Below the pieces are notes generated by a model. The model had not been told where the DNA came from. It did no database searches and saw nothing but the letters and a program-made list of their open reading frames with translations. Positions 42,644 to 50,739 of a stretch of DNA of 64,000 bases are shown piece by piece (position 1 is the first letter of the stretch; every line of letters begins with the position of its first letter). The stretch spans positions 806,001 to 870,000 of the forward strand of contig AP026969.1 in assembly GCA_027923965.1 (NCBI GenBank). Reading direction: 5' to 3'. The stretch comes from Comamonadaceae bacterium OS-1. Lineage in GTDB: Bacteria; Pseudomonadota; Gammaproteobacteria; Burkholderiales; Burkholderiaceae_C. Position numbers and translations under genes: made by a program.

Positions 42644-44044
42644 ATTTCTGCCCAGCCGCACAATCTGCCCCGCCCGCGCCTTGGCCAGGGCCTTGCTCAG
42701 AATCTTGTAGGTATCGAAGTCAAACGCGGTGTGTCCGGACTCCAGCAGCTCGGCCACTTCTTCGTCGCTTTTGGCGGTGCCCAGGTAGCGCCAGTCGTGC
42801 AGCACGTGCAGGTCGCGGCCTTCACGCAGGCCGATGGGGCCGGGGTGGGGCCAGCGCTGCACCTTGTGGCGGGTCAGGGCGGTGAGCAGGGCCAGGTTGT
42901 GCTGGGCCAGGGGCTGGGTGCCCACGCAGGCCCCGGCGCACTGGCGGATCTGGTGGGCGAAGCAGGGGCGGCCGGGGGCCAGTTTCTCCAGGCCCAGCAC
43001 ACCGCGGCACAGGCCCTGGGTGCTGGCCAGGGTTTCCAGCAGCTGCAGGGCTTCGCGGCGCGAGCGGAAGGGGCCGAAGAGGTTGTCTTGCACGCCCAGC
43101 GCGATGTCGGGGCCGTTGACCAGGCGCGGCACCAGCGGGGTTAGCAGCGCACTGGTGTCGTCCAGCTGCCAGGCGTGCAGGTCGCGCTGGCGGCGCAGTT
43201 GCACGTTCATGCTGGGTTGGTGGTGTTTGACCCATTGGGCTTCGAGCAGCAGCGCGCCGACTTCGCCCGCAGTCTCCACCCAGTCGATGTCGGCCACCTG
43301 CTGGCTCAGGCGCATTTCTTTGGGCTTGCTCAGCGCCGCGCTGAAGTGGGCCAGCACGCGGCTGCGCAGGTTTTTGCTTTTGCCGATGTACAGCGGGCGG
43401 CGCTGTGCATCAAAAAACACGTACACACCCGGGGTTTCGGGCAGGCGGTCGATGTGCTCGGCATCCAGCTGCGGCGGCACGGCGGGGCGGGCCGACAGGG
43501 CGTTGACCGCCGCGCTCAGGGTGGCGGCATCGAAACGGGTGTGCAGCACCTGCCAGAACTGGGCCAGCGCGTCGGCATCGGCCAGGGCGCGGTGGCGTGC
43601 GGGCATTTGCAGGTTGTGGGCGGCTATCAGGCTGTCGAGGTTGTGCCGCGCCTGGGTGGGGAACAGGCGACGCGAGAGCTGCACGGTGCACAGCACGGGG
43701 GCCTGCCAGGCGATGCCGCAGGCCTTGAATTCGGCCCGCAAAAAGCCGTAGTCGAAGCGGGCGTTGTGGGCCACAAACAGCTTGCCGCGCAGCCGGTCCA
43801 GGATGTCGGCGGCCACGGCCTCGAAGGGCGGCTGGTCGGCCACCATCGCATCGTCGATGCCGGTGAGCTTCTGGATGAAGGCGGGGATGCGCGTGCCGGG
43901 GTGGATCAGCTGGCTCCAGCGGCGCACGTGGGGGCCGTCCACCTCGACGATGCCGACTTCGGTGATGCGGTCGCGCCCGGCGCTGCCGCCGGTGGTTTCA
44001 ATGTCGACAAAGGCCAGGGGCGGAAAATCGGAATGCATGGGCAC
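42638..44044 (-). CDS. DnaQ-type exonuclease fused to GIY-YIG (Cho/UvrC-like) nuclease
   Basis: A 468-residue protein. Residues about 9-165 are a DEDDh 3'-5' exonuclease (FVDIETTGGSAGRD; AHNARFDYGFLRAEF; HRALADADALAQF). Residues about 205-290 are a GIY-YIG nuclease (PGVYVFFDAQRRPLYIGKSKNL), followed by a Cho-like C-terminal region with FHPSMNV-like HHQPSMNVQLRR and CAGACVG. Such fusions occur in beta-proteobacteria and may act in DNA repair, combining incision with end resection. It has a short gap to the HDOD gene. Confidence 0.88.
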   Translation of the reverse strand: MPMHSDFPPLAFVDIETTGGSAGRDRITEVGIVEVDGPHVRRWSQLIHPGTRIPAFIQKLTGIDDAMVADQPPFEAVAADILDRLRGKLFVAHNARFDYGFLRAEFKACGIAWQAPVLCTVQLSRRLFPTQARHNLDSLIAAHNLQMPARHRALADADALAQFWQVLHTRFDAATLSAAVNALSARPAVPPQLDAEHIDRLPETPGVYVFFDAQRRPLYIGKSKNLRSRVLAHFSAALSKPKEMRLSQQVADIDWVETAGEVGALLLEAQWVKHHQPSMNVQLRRQRDLHAWQLDDTSALLTPLVPRLVNGPDIALGVQDNLFGPFRSRREALQLLETLASTQGLCRGVLGLEKLAPGRPCFAHQIRQCAGACVGTQPLAQHNLALLTALTRHKVQRWPHPGPIGLREGRDLHVLHDWRYLGTAKSDEEVAELLESGHTAFDFDTYKILSKALAKARAGQIVRLGRNS

Positions 44045-44083
44045 AGCCTAGCATTGCCGGGCCCAACTTGATCCCGTGGGGCT

Positions 44084-45244
44084 TTAGCGCATATTGCCCG
44101 TGTGGCCCAGCGAGTAACGGCCCGGCTGCGGCCAGACGGTCAGACCGTGGGGTTCGGCACCGACCTTGATGGACTGTACGGCACCGGTGTCGGTATCAAA
44201 GGCGTAGACCTTGTCGTCGAAGCGGCCCGACAGCCACAGGGTTTTGCCATCGGCGCTGACGTTGCCCATGTCGGGGCTGCCGCCGCCGGGGATGGGCCAG
44301 GTGGCGACCACGCTGCGGGTGGCGAAGTCGAGCACCGAGACACTGCCGGGGCCGTTGCGCTTGCCGTGCACCATGTTGCTGCCGCGGTTGGAGATGTACA
44401 GGCGGGTGCCGTCACGGCTGGGGTACAGGCCGTGGGCACCGGTGCCGGTGGGGATCTTGCCGATCTTGGTGAAGCTGTCGCCATCGACCACGTGGATGCC
44501 GTCGGCCATCATGTCGGCCACATAGAACACCTTGCCGTCGGGCGAGATGCGGATGTCTTGCGGCATGCCTTTCTTGTCCAGCAGCAGGTAGCCCAGCACC
44601 TTGCGGTTCACCATGTCGATCTTGGCCAGCTTGCCGCCGAATTCGCAGGTAAACAGGGCGTAGCTGCCGTCGATGGAGAAGTCGGCGTGGTTGATGCCCT
44701 TGCACTCGGGCACGGCCAGGCTGGACTGCAGCGCCATGGTGTGGGCATCGCGAAAGTCTAGCCGCGCAAAGGCTTCGGCCACCACGATGGCCTGCTTGCC
44801 GTCGGGGGTGAAATACATGTTGTACGGGTCGTCCACCGGCACGTCCTGGCCGCGCTTGCCGGTCTTGGGGTCGATGGGCGTCAGGCTGCCGGTGTTTTTG
44901 CCCTCGGCATTGTTGGCCACCCACAGGGTTTGCAGATCCCACGAGGGCACCACGTGCTGCGGGCTGTGGCCCACGGCGAACTTGTCCACCACTTTCATGG
45001 TGGCGGGGTCGATCACGTACACGTCGTTGGAGCGCAGGTTGGGTACGTAGATGCGCGGCAGGGCGCCGGCCACGGCGGGGCTGAGGCGGCCCATGCCGGC
45101 TTCGCTGTACAGGTTGCTGGCATTGACCACCGGCGGCATACCGGGGGCGGTGGAGATGGCGGCGGTGGCGGGTGCGGCATAGGCGCTGTGGCACAGGGCC
45201 AGGGCGGCGGCGGTCAATGCGGCGAGGCGGGTAAGTTGGAACAT
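44084..45244 (-). CDS. YncE-like periplasmic beta-propeller protein
   Basis: A 386-residue protein with a signal peptide (cleavage after HSAYA). It has several YVTN-type propeller blades (PRIYVPNLRSNDVYVIDPAT; LWVANNAEGKNTGSLTPIDP; FYVADMMADGIHVVDGD; LYISNRGSNMV). The role is not known; YncE-like proteins bind DNA or ligands in the periplasm. The gene is 35 bp downstream of the exported creatininase-like gene, on the same strand, and likely co-transcribed. Confidence 0.87.
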   Translation of the reverse strand: MFQLTRLAALTAAALALCHSAYAAPATAAISTAPGMPPVVNASNLYSEAGMGRLSPAVAGALPRIYVPNLRSNDVYVIDPATMKVVDKFAVGHSPQHVVPSWDLQTLWVANNAEGKNTGSLTPIDPKTGKRGQDVPVDDPYNMYFTPDGKQAIVVAEAFARLDFRDAHTMALQSSLAVPECKGINHADFSIDGSYALFTCEFGGKLAKIDMVNRKVLGYLLLDKKGMPQDIRISPDGKVFYVADMMADGIHVVDGDSFTKIGKIPTGTGAHGLYPSRDGTRLYISNRGSNMVHGKRNGPGSVSVLDFATRSVVATWPIPGGGSPDMGNVSADGKTLWLSGRFDDKVYAFDTDTGAVQSIKVGAEPHGLTVWPQPGRYSLGHTGNMR

Positions 45245-45279
45245 GGAATAAGTGGGCCGGTGATGGAAATAGCGTTAAT

Positions 45280-46113
45280 TTAGCGTGTTGCGGTGGCGGC
45301 CTTGAGCGCCTGCACGGTTTTGCTGACGATGGCATCAATACCCAACTGGCCCAGTTCGGCCGTGGCGCGGTGCGGGTCGCCGCCGTACACGCCGTCGGCC
45401 TGGCCCACCTTGGGGCCGCTGCGCATCGCGTCCTGGCGCACCATGTGCGGGGCCACGGCCAGCAGCAAGGCGGTGTCGGCCAGGCCGGCGTGGGTGCCGA
45501 TCTCGTCGTCTCGGATGCCGTGCTGGCGCAATATCTGGGCGTAGCCGTCGGAGCTGGTGGCGTAGTAGACCTCGGGCACGATGGCCTTTGCTCCGCTGCT
45601 GGCCCAGCTCTTGTTCAACTGGGCCACCACCTGCTGCACGTCCTTCAGGTAGCCGCCGTGGTCGCCCAGGAACACCACATTCTGGAAGCCGTGCACCTTG
45701 AAGCTGTTGGCGGCGGACTCCAGGGTTTTCTTGAACACCTCGTCGGGCACGGTGATGGTGCCGGGAAAGCGCATGTGCGAGCTGGTGGGTGCCGTGCCGC
45801 CCTCGGGCACGTAGGCGATCACCGGGGCCACCAGGGCGTTGCCCAGGCCTTCGGCGATGCGCTGCGACAGTACCTTGACCCGCGCGTTGTGCTTGCCCAG
45901 GGCCACATAGGGGCCGCTTTGCTCGGTGCCACCAATGGGCACCAGGATGGTGGTCTTGCCCAGGCGCACCTGGTCGCGCAGCTCGGTCCAGGTCAGGTCT
46001 TCCAGAAACACGGTGTGTGGAGGGGGCGGAGTTTGGGCCCAGGCGGCGTGGCCGGCGACCAGCAGGGCGATGCTTGCCAGGATGGTCTGCGCGCGGAGAA
46101 GGTGGTGGTGCAT
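45280..46113 (-). CDS. Exported creatininase/MftE-like protein
   Basis: A 277-residue protein with a signal peptide (ending HAAWAQ). The body has the creatininase fold pattern (FLEDLTWTELRDQV; TILVPIGGTEQSGPYVALGKHN; GDHGGYLKDVQQ; IGTHAGLADTALLLA). In the metal-binding motif, normally TEQHGPH, the His is Ser, and the later Asp is also changed (GKHN), so the metal site differs from creatininase. Secretion of this family is unusual. The substrate is unknown. Confidence 0.82.
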   Translation of the reverse strand: MHHHLLRAQTILASIALLVAGHAAWAQTPPPPHTVFLEDLTWTELRDQVRLGKTTILVPIGGTEQSGPYVALGKHNARVKVLSQRIAEGLGNALVAPVIAYVPEGGTAPTSSHMRFPGTITVPDEVFKKTLESAANSFKVHGFQNVVFLGDHGGYLKDVQQVVAQLNKSWASSGAKAIVPEVYYATSSDGYAQILRQHGIRDDEIGTHAGLADTALLLAVAPHMVRQDAMRSGPKVGQADGVYGGDPHRATAELGQLGIDAIVSKTVQALKAATATR

Positions 46114-46287
46114 AAAAGGGGCTGGGGGGCAACATAGACCGAGTCGCAGGAGTATGCACAGTTCCCGGGGCTACGCCTTGTTTCAGGTCAAGGCCGGGTA
46201 AAGCCGCGGTACCAGTAGGGCTAACGCAGGGGGTAAATCGGACTATATTGGGTGCTGTCCATGCGCCCATCCACCGAGAGAGTTTCC

Positions 46288-47112
46288 ATGAAATTTGAAG
46301 AATTGCTTGCTTCCGACACCTTGATTCCGTCTCTGCCCGCCACCATTGCGCAGATCTTTGGTGAATTCCAGAAACCCGATCCGGATGTGCGCCGGATCAC
46401 GGACCTGGTGTCGGCCGAGGTAGGGCTTACGGTGCGGGTGCTGCGCCTGCTCAACTCGGCCCGCTACGGCAGCAGTGGCCGCATCGGCACCATGGAGGCC
46501 GCGATTCCGTTGCTGGGGCTCAAGGCCATCAAGCAGTTGGTCAGCGCCGCGGCGGTGCGCGGGGCTTTTCGCATGGTGCCAGGGGTCAACATGCCCGAGT
46601 TTTGGCGTTACAGCCTGGACGTGGCCAAGATTTCGCAGTCGCTGGCCGCCTCCATGCGGATGGACAAAGGGCTGGCCTTTACCGCCGGGCTGCTGCACGG
46701 CGTGGGCGACCTGGTGATGCGGATGGCCATGCCCGAGCAGCCCTGCATGCAGGCCGACTTTGCCAAGGATGGCAACCGTTATGCGCGGCAGATGGCCGCG
46801 CTGGGTTATTCCTACGCCGATGTGGGTGCGGCCTTTGCCGCCAAGTGGCGCTTTCCCCAGGAGATCGTGGATGCCATCCAGCACCACCCGGACCCGCAGG
46901 AAGATGCGTCCACCGACACCCTGGCCGGTATCGTGTACCTCGCCTCCTGGGGCGGGCGCGCCCACGAACTCGACCTGGACACCCCCAGCATGCTGGAGCA
47001 GTACCCCCGCCGCGTGGCCGATGCGATTGGCTGCACCGAGGGCGAGGCCCAACTGTGCGCGGGCGATGCGATCGAGTGGACTAAACCCGAGGAGGCGGGT
47101 GATTTCGCCTGA
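46288..47112 (+). CDS. HDOD domain protein
   Basis: A 274-residue protein from ATG 46288, with GAGAG upstream. LPATIAQIFGEFQKPDPDVRRI through LRLLNSARYGSSGRIGTMEAAI and LLGLKAIKQLV form a complete HDOD domain, ending in GLLHGVGDLVMRMAM. The HDOD family is linked to regulatory signalling, often with c-di-GMP proteins, of which several occur here. The stop is eight bases before repeat copy 11. Confidence 0.9.
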   Translation: MKFEELLASDTLIPSLPATIAQIFGEFQKPDPDVRRITDLVSAEVGLTVRVLRLLNSARYGSSGRIGTMEAAIPLLGLKAIKQLVSAAAVRGAFRMVPGVNMPEFWRYSLDVAKISQSLAASMRMDKGLAFTAGLLHGVGDLVMRMAMPEQPCMQADFAKDGNRYARQMAALGYSYADVGAAFAAKWRFPQEIVDAIQHHPDPQEDASTDTLAGIVYLASWGGRAHELDLDTPSMLEQYPRRVADAIGCTEGEAQLCAGDAIEWTKPEEAGDFA

Positions 47113-47120
47113 CCTCGCCA

Positions 47121-47178
47121 TGGAAATGGCAGCCCGTGCTTGTCTGGTATAGCTTTCAAGCTATCAAAAAAATAGTTT
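47121..47178 (+). repeat. Dispersed intergenic repeat, copy 11 (diverged)
   Basis: CCCGTGCTTGTCTGGTATAG, then CAAGCTATCAAAAAAATAG. The centre is altered but left and right ends are recognisable. It lies between tandem genes. Confidence 0.72.
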
Positions 47179-47446
47179 CTGCTGCGGGCGCATCGGTGGC
47201 AGGTGGTTTAAATCAAAAAATATGATGATTGGCTTAGACTGTCACCGGTAACGTAGTACCTCAGTGCCAAATGGTGGACATTTTCCGTATGCATAGGGGT
47301 TCAGGGTATTCCCTTGGTGGATTTTGGGGTGTTTATTTGTATTATTAATGGAGGTGGGCGGCCCAGGCTTGCCACCTGAACCCGGGGTCTTGGTGTTTTC
47401 CATGCGCCAGGCCCTGGCAACCTCCAAAGAGACGAAAGAACACACC
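47179..47446. other. Intergenic region before the sugar ABC operon
   Basis: About 270 bp with no convincing gene; an open frame runs into the sugar-binding protein from here but lacks support. It contains a LacI-like palindrome and relatively A/T-rich DNA around 47210, fitting a promoter, though I cannot assign -35 and -10 boxes. Confidence 0.5.
47241..47252. promoter_or_regulatory. Possible LacI-family operator before the sugar ABC operon
   Basis: GTCACCGGTAAC is a near-perfect palindrome (one mismatched pair) with a central CCGG, the general form of LacI/GntR-repressor operators. No LacI-type gene is in the window. Confidence 0.4.
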
Positions 47447-48721
47447 ATGCATTTTGCGAAACCTACCACCGCGCACGCTGCTGCCAGCCTGGCTTTGGCC
47501 TCCTTCGGCCTGATGACCGCTGCGGCGGTATCGGCCAAAGAAGTGACGGTCTGGGCCTGGGACCCGAACTTCAACATCGCCATCATGAAGGACGCGGCTG
47601 CCCGCTACACCGCCAAGCACCCGGATGCCACCTTCAAGATCGTCGACATGTCCAAGGCCGACCTGGAGCAAAAGCTGCAAACCACGCTGGCCTCGGGTGT
47701 GACCAAGTCGCTGCCCGACATCGTGCTGGTGGAAGACTACAACGCGCAAAAGTACCTGCGCTCGTTCCCCACCTCGTTCGAGCCCATGTCGGGCAAGGTC
47801 GACTACGCCGGGTTTGCCAAGTACAAGGTGGACCTGATGACGGTCAACGGCAAGGTCTACGGCCTGCCTTTCGACTCGGGCGTGACCGGCATGTACTACC
47901 GCAAGGACCTGCTGGCCAAGGCCGGCTTCTCCGAGAAAGACATGGAAAACATCACCTGGGACCGCTACATCGAGATCGGCACCAAGGTGATGGCCGTCAC
48001 CGGCAAGAAGATGCTGGGCATCGACCCCAATGACAACGGCCTGATCCGCGTGATGATGCAGTCGGCCGGGCGCTGGTACTTCGACAAGGACGGCAAGCTC
48101 GACATCAAGGGCAACCCCGCCCTCAAGGCCGCCATGGAAGTGCAGGGCAAGCTGTTCAAGTCGGGCATCGTCAAACCGGTGACCAACTGGGCCGAGTACG
48201 TAGGCGCGGTCAACAAGGGCGACGTGGCCAGCATCACCACCGGCGTGTGGATCACCGGCGCAGTCAAGTCCGAAAAGAGCCAGGCCGGCCTGTGGGCCGT
48301 GGCCCCTACGCCGTCCCTGAACGTGCCGGGTGCTGTGCATGCGTCCAACCTCGGCGGCTCCAGCTGGTATGTGCTGTCGGGCGGCAAAGAGAAAGCCATG
48401 GCGGTGGACTTCTTGAATGAAATCTTCGCCAAGGACACCGACTTCTACCAAAGCATCCTGATCTCGCGCGGTGCCGTGGGCACGCTGATGTCTTCGCGCG
48501 CAGGCAAGGCCTACAGCGATGCCGACCTGTTCTTCGGCGGTGCCCAGGTGTGGCTGCGCTTCAGCGACTGGCTGGCCAAGGTGCCCAGCGTGAACTACGG
48601 CATGTTCACCTATGAAGGCGATGCCGCCGTGTCGGCCCAACTGCCCGCCCTGAACCAGGGCGTGCCGGTCGACCAGTTGCTGGACAAGATCCAGGCCCAA
48701 CTCGCGGCGCAGATCAAGTAA
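47447..48721 (+). CDS. Sugar ABC transporter substrate-binding protein
   Basis: A 424-residue protein with signal peptide (ending VSAKE) and the solute-binding family 1 pattern: KEVTVWAWDPNFNIAIMKDA, LPDIVLVEDYNAQKYL, YGLPFDSGVTGMYYRKDLLAKAG, ASNLGGSSWYVLSGG. It is the periplasmic receptor of the following importer; its ligand is probably a glycoside or oligosaccharide given the GH2 enzyme in the operon. An in-frame upstream extension is not conserved. Confidence 0.92.
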   Translation: MHFAKPTTAHAAASLALASFGLMTAAAVSAKEVTVWAWDPNFNIAIMKDAAARYTAKHPDATFKIVDMSKADLEQKLQTTLASGVTKSLPDIVLVEDYNAQKYLRSFPTSFEPMSGKVDYAGFAKYKVDLMTVNGKVYGLPFDSGVTGMYYRKDLLAKAGFSEKDMENITWDRYIEIGTKVMAVTGKKMLGIDPNDNGLIRVMMQSAGRWYFDKDGKLDIKGNPALKAAMEVQGKLFKSGIVKPVTNWAEYVGAVNKGDVASITTGVWITGAVKSEKSQAGLWAVAPTPSLNVPGAVHASNLGGSSWYVLSGGKEKAMAVDFLNEIFAKDTDFYQSILISRGAVGTLMSSRAGKAYSDADLFFGGAQVWLRFSDWLAKVPSVNYGMFTYEGDAAVSAQLPALNQGVPVDQLLDKIQAQLAAQIK

Positions 48722-48761
48722 GCCACCGTTTTCTCACCAACGCATTCGGGTAGAACGCGCA

Positions 48762-48859
48762 CCTTCCAGAAACACCGCAGAACTGGCTTTGCCAGGCTGC
48801 TGGTGTTGCCCCCTGCAAGGGGGTTGGAGGAAGATGCGCAGCACTGGAGCCTGGGGGTG
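48762..48859 (+). repeat. 98-bp inverted repeat, left arm
   Basis: It begins CCTTCCAGAAACACCGCAG and ends CTGGAGCCTGGGGGTG, with an internal hairpin (CCCCCTGCAAGGGGG). It matches the arm at 50595-50692 in reverse complement with one mismatch in 98 bases. It lies between the binding protein gene and the first permease gene. Confidence 0.95.
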
Positions 48860-48882
48860 AGCAACAACCCTTGGAGATTTTT

Positions 48883-49773
48883 ATGCGGCAAGCAAGCAGG
48901 CCGGGATATCGGATTTTTTACGATATCAACGGATGGGCTTTTGTGTCGGTGGCATTGCTGCTGATCGGCACCTTCATGGTCTACCCCATCATCCAGTCCC
49001 TGTGGATGTCGTTCCACGCGGGGCAGGGCACCATGGTGCGGTTTATCGGCCTGGGCAATGTGGAGCGGCTCACCAGCGACCCGATGTTCCTGCGGGCGCT
49101 GACCAATACCTTCATCTTTTTGGTGGTGCAGGTGCCCATCATGATCGTGCTGGCGCTGGTGCTGGCTTCCTGCCTGAACATGCCCAACCTGCGTTTTCGC
49201 GGGCTGCTGCGTACCGCCATTTTTCTGCCCTGCGTCACCTCCCTGGTGGCGTACTCGGTGCTGTTCAAAAGCATGTTCTCGTACGACGGCCTGGTCAATT
49301 CCGTGCTGCTGCAGCTGGCCATCATCGACCAGCCCGTGCCCTGGCTGACCGACCCCTTCTGGGCCCGGGTGGTGGTGATTGCCGCCATCACCTGGCGCTG
49401 GACCGGCTACAACATGATCTTCTACCTGGCGGCCATGCAGAACGTGGACAAGTCCATTTACGAGGCTGCCCGCATCGACGGCATTTCGGCCACGCGCCGG
49501 TTTTTGTCGATCACCATTCCGGTGCTCAAGCCGGTGATTTTGTTCACCACCGTGACATCCACCATCGGCACGCTGCAGATGTTTGACGAGGCCATGAACA
49601 TCACCGGCGGCGGCCCGGCCGACAGCACGTTGACCTTGTCGCTGTACATCTACAACCTGTCGTTCAAGTTTGTGCCCAACTTCGGCTACGCGGCCACGGT
49701 GTCGTATGTGATTGTGGTTCTGGTGGCAATCTTGGCCTTCTTCCAGTTCTACGTGGCCCGAGAAAAGGATTGA
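48883..49773 (+). CDS. Sugar ABC transporter permease (MalF/UgpA-like)
   Basis: A 296-residue membrane protein from ATG 48883, with GGAG upstream. Six predicted helices and the EAA loop EAARIDGISATRRFLSITIPVLKPV, which contacts the ATPase. The gene follows the left inverted-repeat arm and overlaps the next permease region by a few bases. It forms a heterodimer with the neighbouring permease. Confidence 0.92.
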   Translation: MRQASRPGYRIFYDINGWAFVSVALLLIGTFMVYPIIQSLWMSFHAGQGTMVRFIGLGNVERLTSDPMFLRALTNTFIFLVVQVPIMIVLALVLASCLNMPNLRFRGLLRTAIFLPCVTSLVAYSVLFKSMFSYDGLVNSVLLQLAIIDQPVPWLTDPFWARVVVIAAITWRWTGYNMIFYLAAMQNVDKSIYEAARIDGISATRRFLSITIPVLKPVILFTTVTSTIGTLQMFDEAMNITGGGPADSTLTLSLYIYNLSFKFVPNFGYAATVSYVIVVLVAILAFFQFYVAREKD

Positions 49774-49778
49774 TGCAT

Positions 49779-50591
49779 ATGTCCTTTGAAAAAATCCGCA
49801 TTGCGTCCATTTACCTGTTTTTGTGGGTGATGGCGTTTTTATCGATATTCCCGTTTTTGTGGATGCTGATCAGCGCCACCAACGAGAGCAACGACATCAC
49901 CAAAGGAAAGCTGTCTTTTGGAAATGCCATGGTGGCCAACTACCAGAAGTTTGCGGCCCTGTTCGACGTGGGGCTGGTATTTTGGAACTCCGCCAAAATT
50001 GCCATCGTGGGCTCGGTGCTGACCCTGCTGGTGTCGTCCCTGGCAGGCTATGGGTTTGAGGTTTTCAAGTCGCCCACCCGTGAGCGCTTCTACCAGGGCA
50101 TTCTGGTGTCGATGATGATTCCGTTTGCCACGCTGATGATTCCGCTGTTCATTCTGCTGGCCTCGTTCGACATGCTGGACACCCACATGGCGGTGATTCT
50201 GCCCACCATCGCCTCGGCCTACATGGTGTTTTACTTTCGGCAAAACACCAAGGCCTTCCCGCCCGAATTGCGGGATGCGGCGCGGGTTGATGGGCTGAAG
50301 GAATGGCAGATATTTTTGTTTGTGTATCTGCCGGTGATGCGCTCCACCTACGCCGCGGCTTTCATCATTGTGTTCATGGCCACCTGGAACAGTTTTCTGT
50401 GGCCGCTGATCGTGTTGCAGTCGGTGGAGCTGAAAACCATCACCCTGGTGCTGTCGTCCCTGGGCTCGTCGTACACGCCCGATTTTGGCGTGATCATGGT
50501 CGCCACCATCATGGCCACCATCCCCACACTCGCCGTCTTTTTTGCCATGCAGCGCCAGTTCGTCGAAGGCATGCTCGGCTCCGTGAAATAG
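49779..50591 (+). CDS. Sugar ABC transporter permease (MalG/UgpE-like)
   Basis: A 270-residue membrane protein; AAAGGA supports ATG 49779, though ATG 49773 is possible. Six helices and the EAA loop DAARVDGLKEWQIFLFVYLPVM. It starts immediately after the first permease. The right arm of the inverted repeat follows four bases after the stop. Confidence 0.92.
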   Translation: MSFEKIRIASIYLFLWVMAFLSIFPFLWMLISATNESNDITKGKLSFGNAMVANYQKFAALFDVGLVFWNSAKIAIVGSVLTLLVSSLAGYGFEVFKSPTRERFYQGILVSMMIPFATLMIPLFILLASFDMLDTHMAVILPTIASAYMVFYFRQNTKAFPPELRDAARVDGLKEWQIFLFVYLPVMRSTYAAAFIIVFMATWNSFLWPLIVLQSVELKTITLVLSSLGSSYTPDFGVIMVATIMATIPTLAVFFAMQRQFVEGMLGSVK

Positions 50592-50594
50592 GCA

Positions 50595-50692
50595 CACCCC
50601 CAGGCTCCAGTGCTTCGCATCTTCCTCCAACCCCCTTGCAGGGGGCAACACCAGCAGCCTGGCAAAGCCAGTTCTGCGGTGTTTCTGGAAGG
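50595..50692 (-). repeat. 98-bp inverted repeat, right arm
   Basis: Reverse complement of 48762-48859 with a single mismatch (GCGAAG against GCGCAG). Together the arms bracket the two permease genes. Confidence 0.95.
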
Positions 50693-50739
50693 GGCTCGTT
50701 CTGTCTGTACAAGAGTTAACAAAAACCAAGGTTCTGAAT

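Noticed and set aside
47324..47446. Upstream extension of the sugar-binding protein
   Set aside because: It would put about 40 non-conserved residues before a clear signal peptide that begins at 47447.
48762..50692. The 98-bp inverted repeats as ends of a transposon
   Set aside because: The enclosed genes are only the two permeases of a complete operon. No transposase or target duplication was seen.
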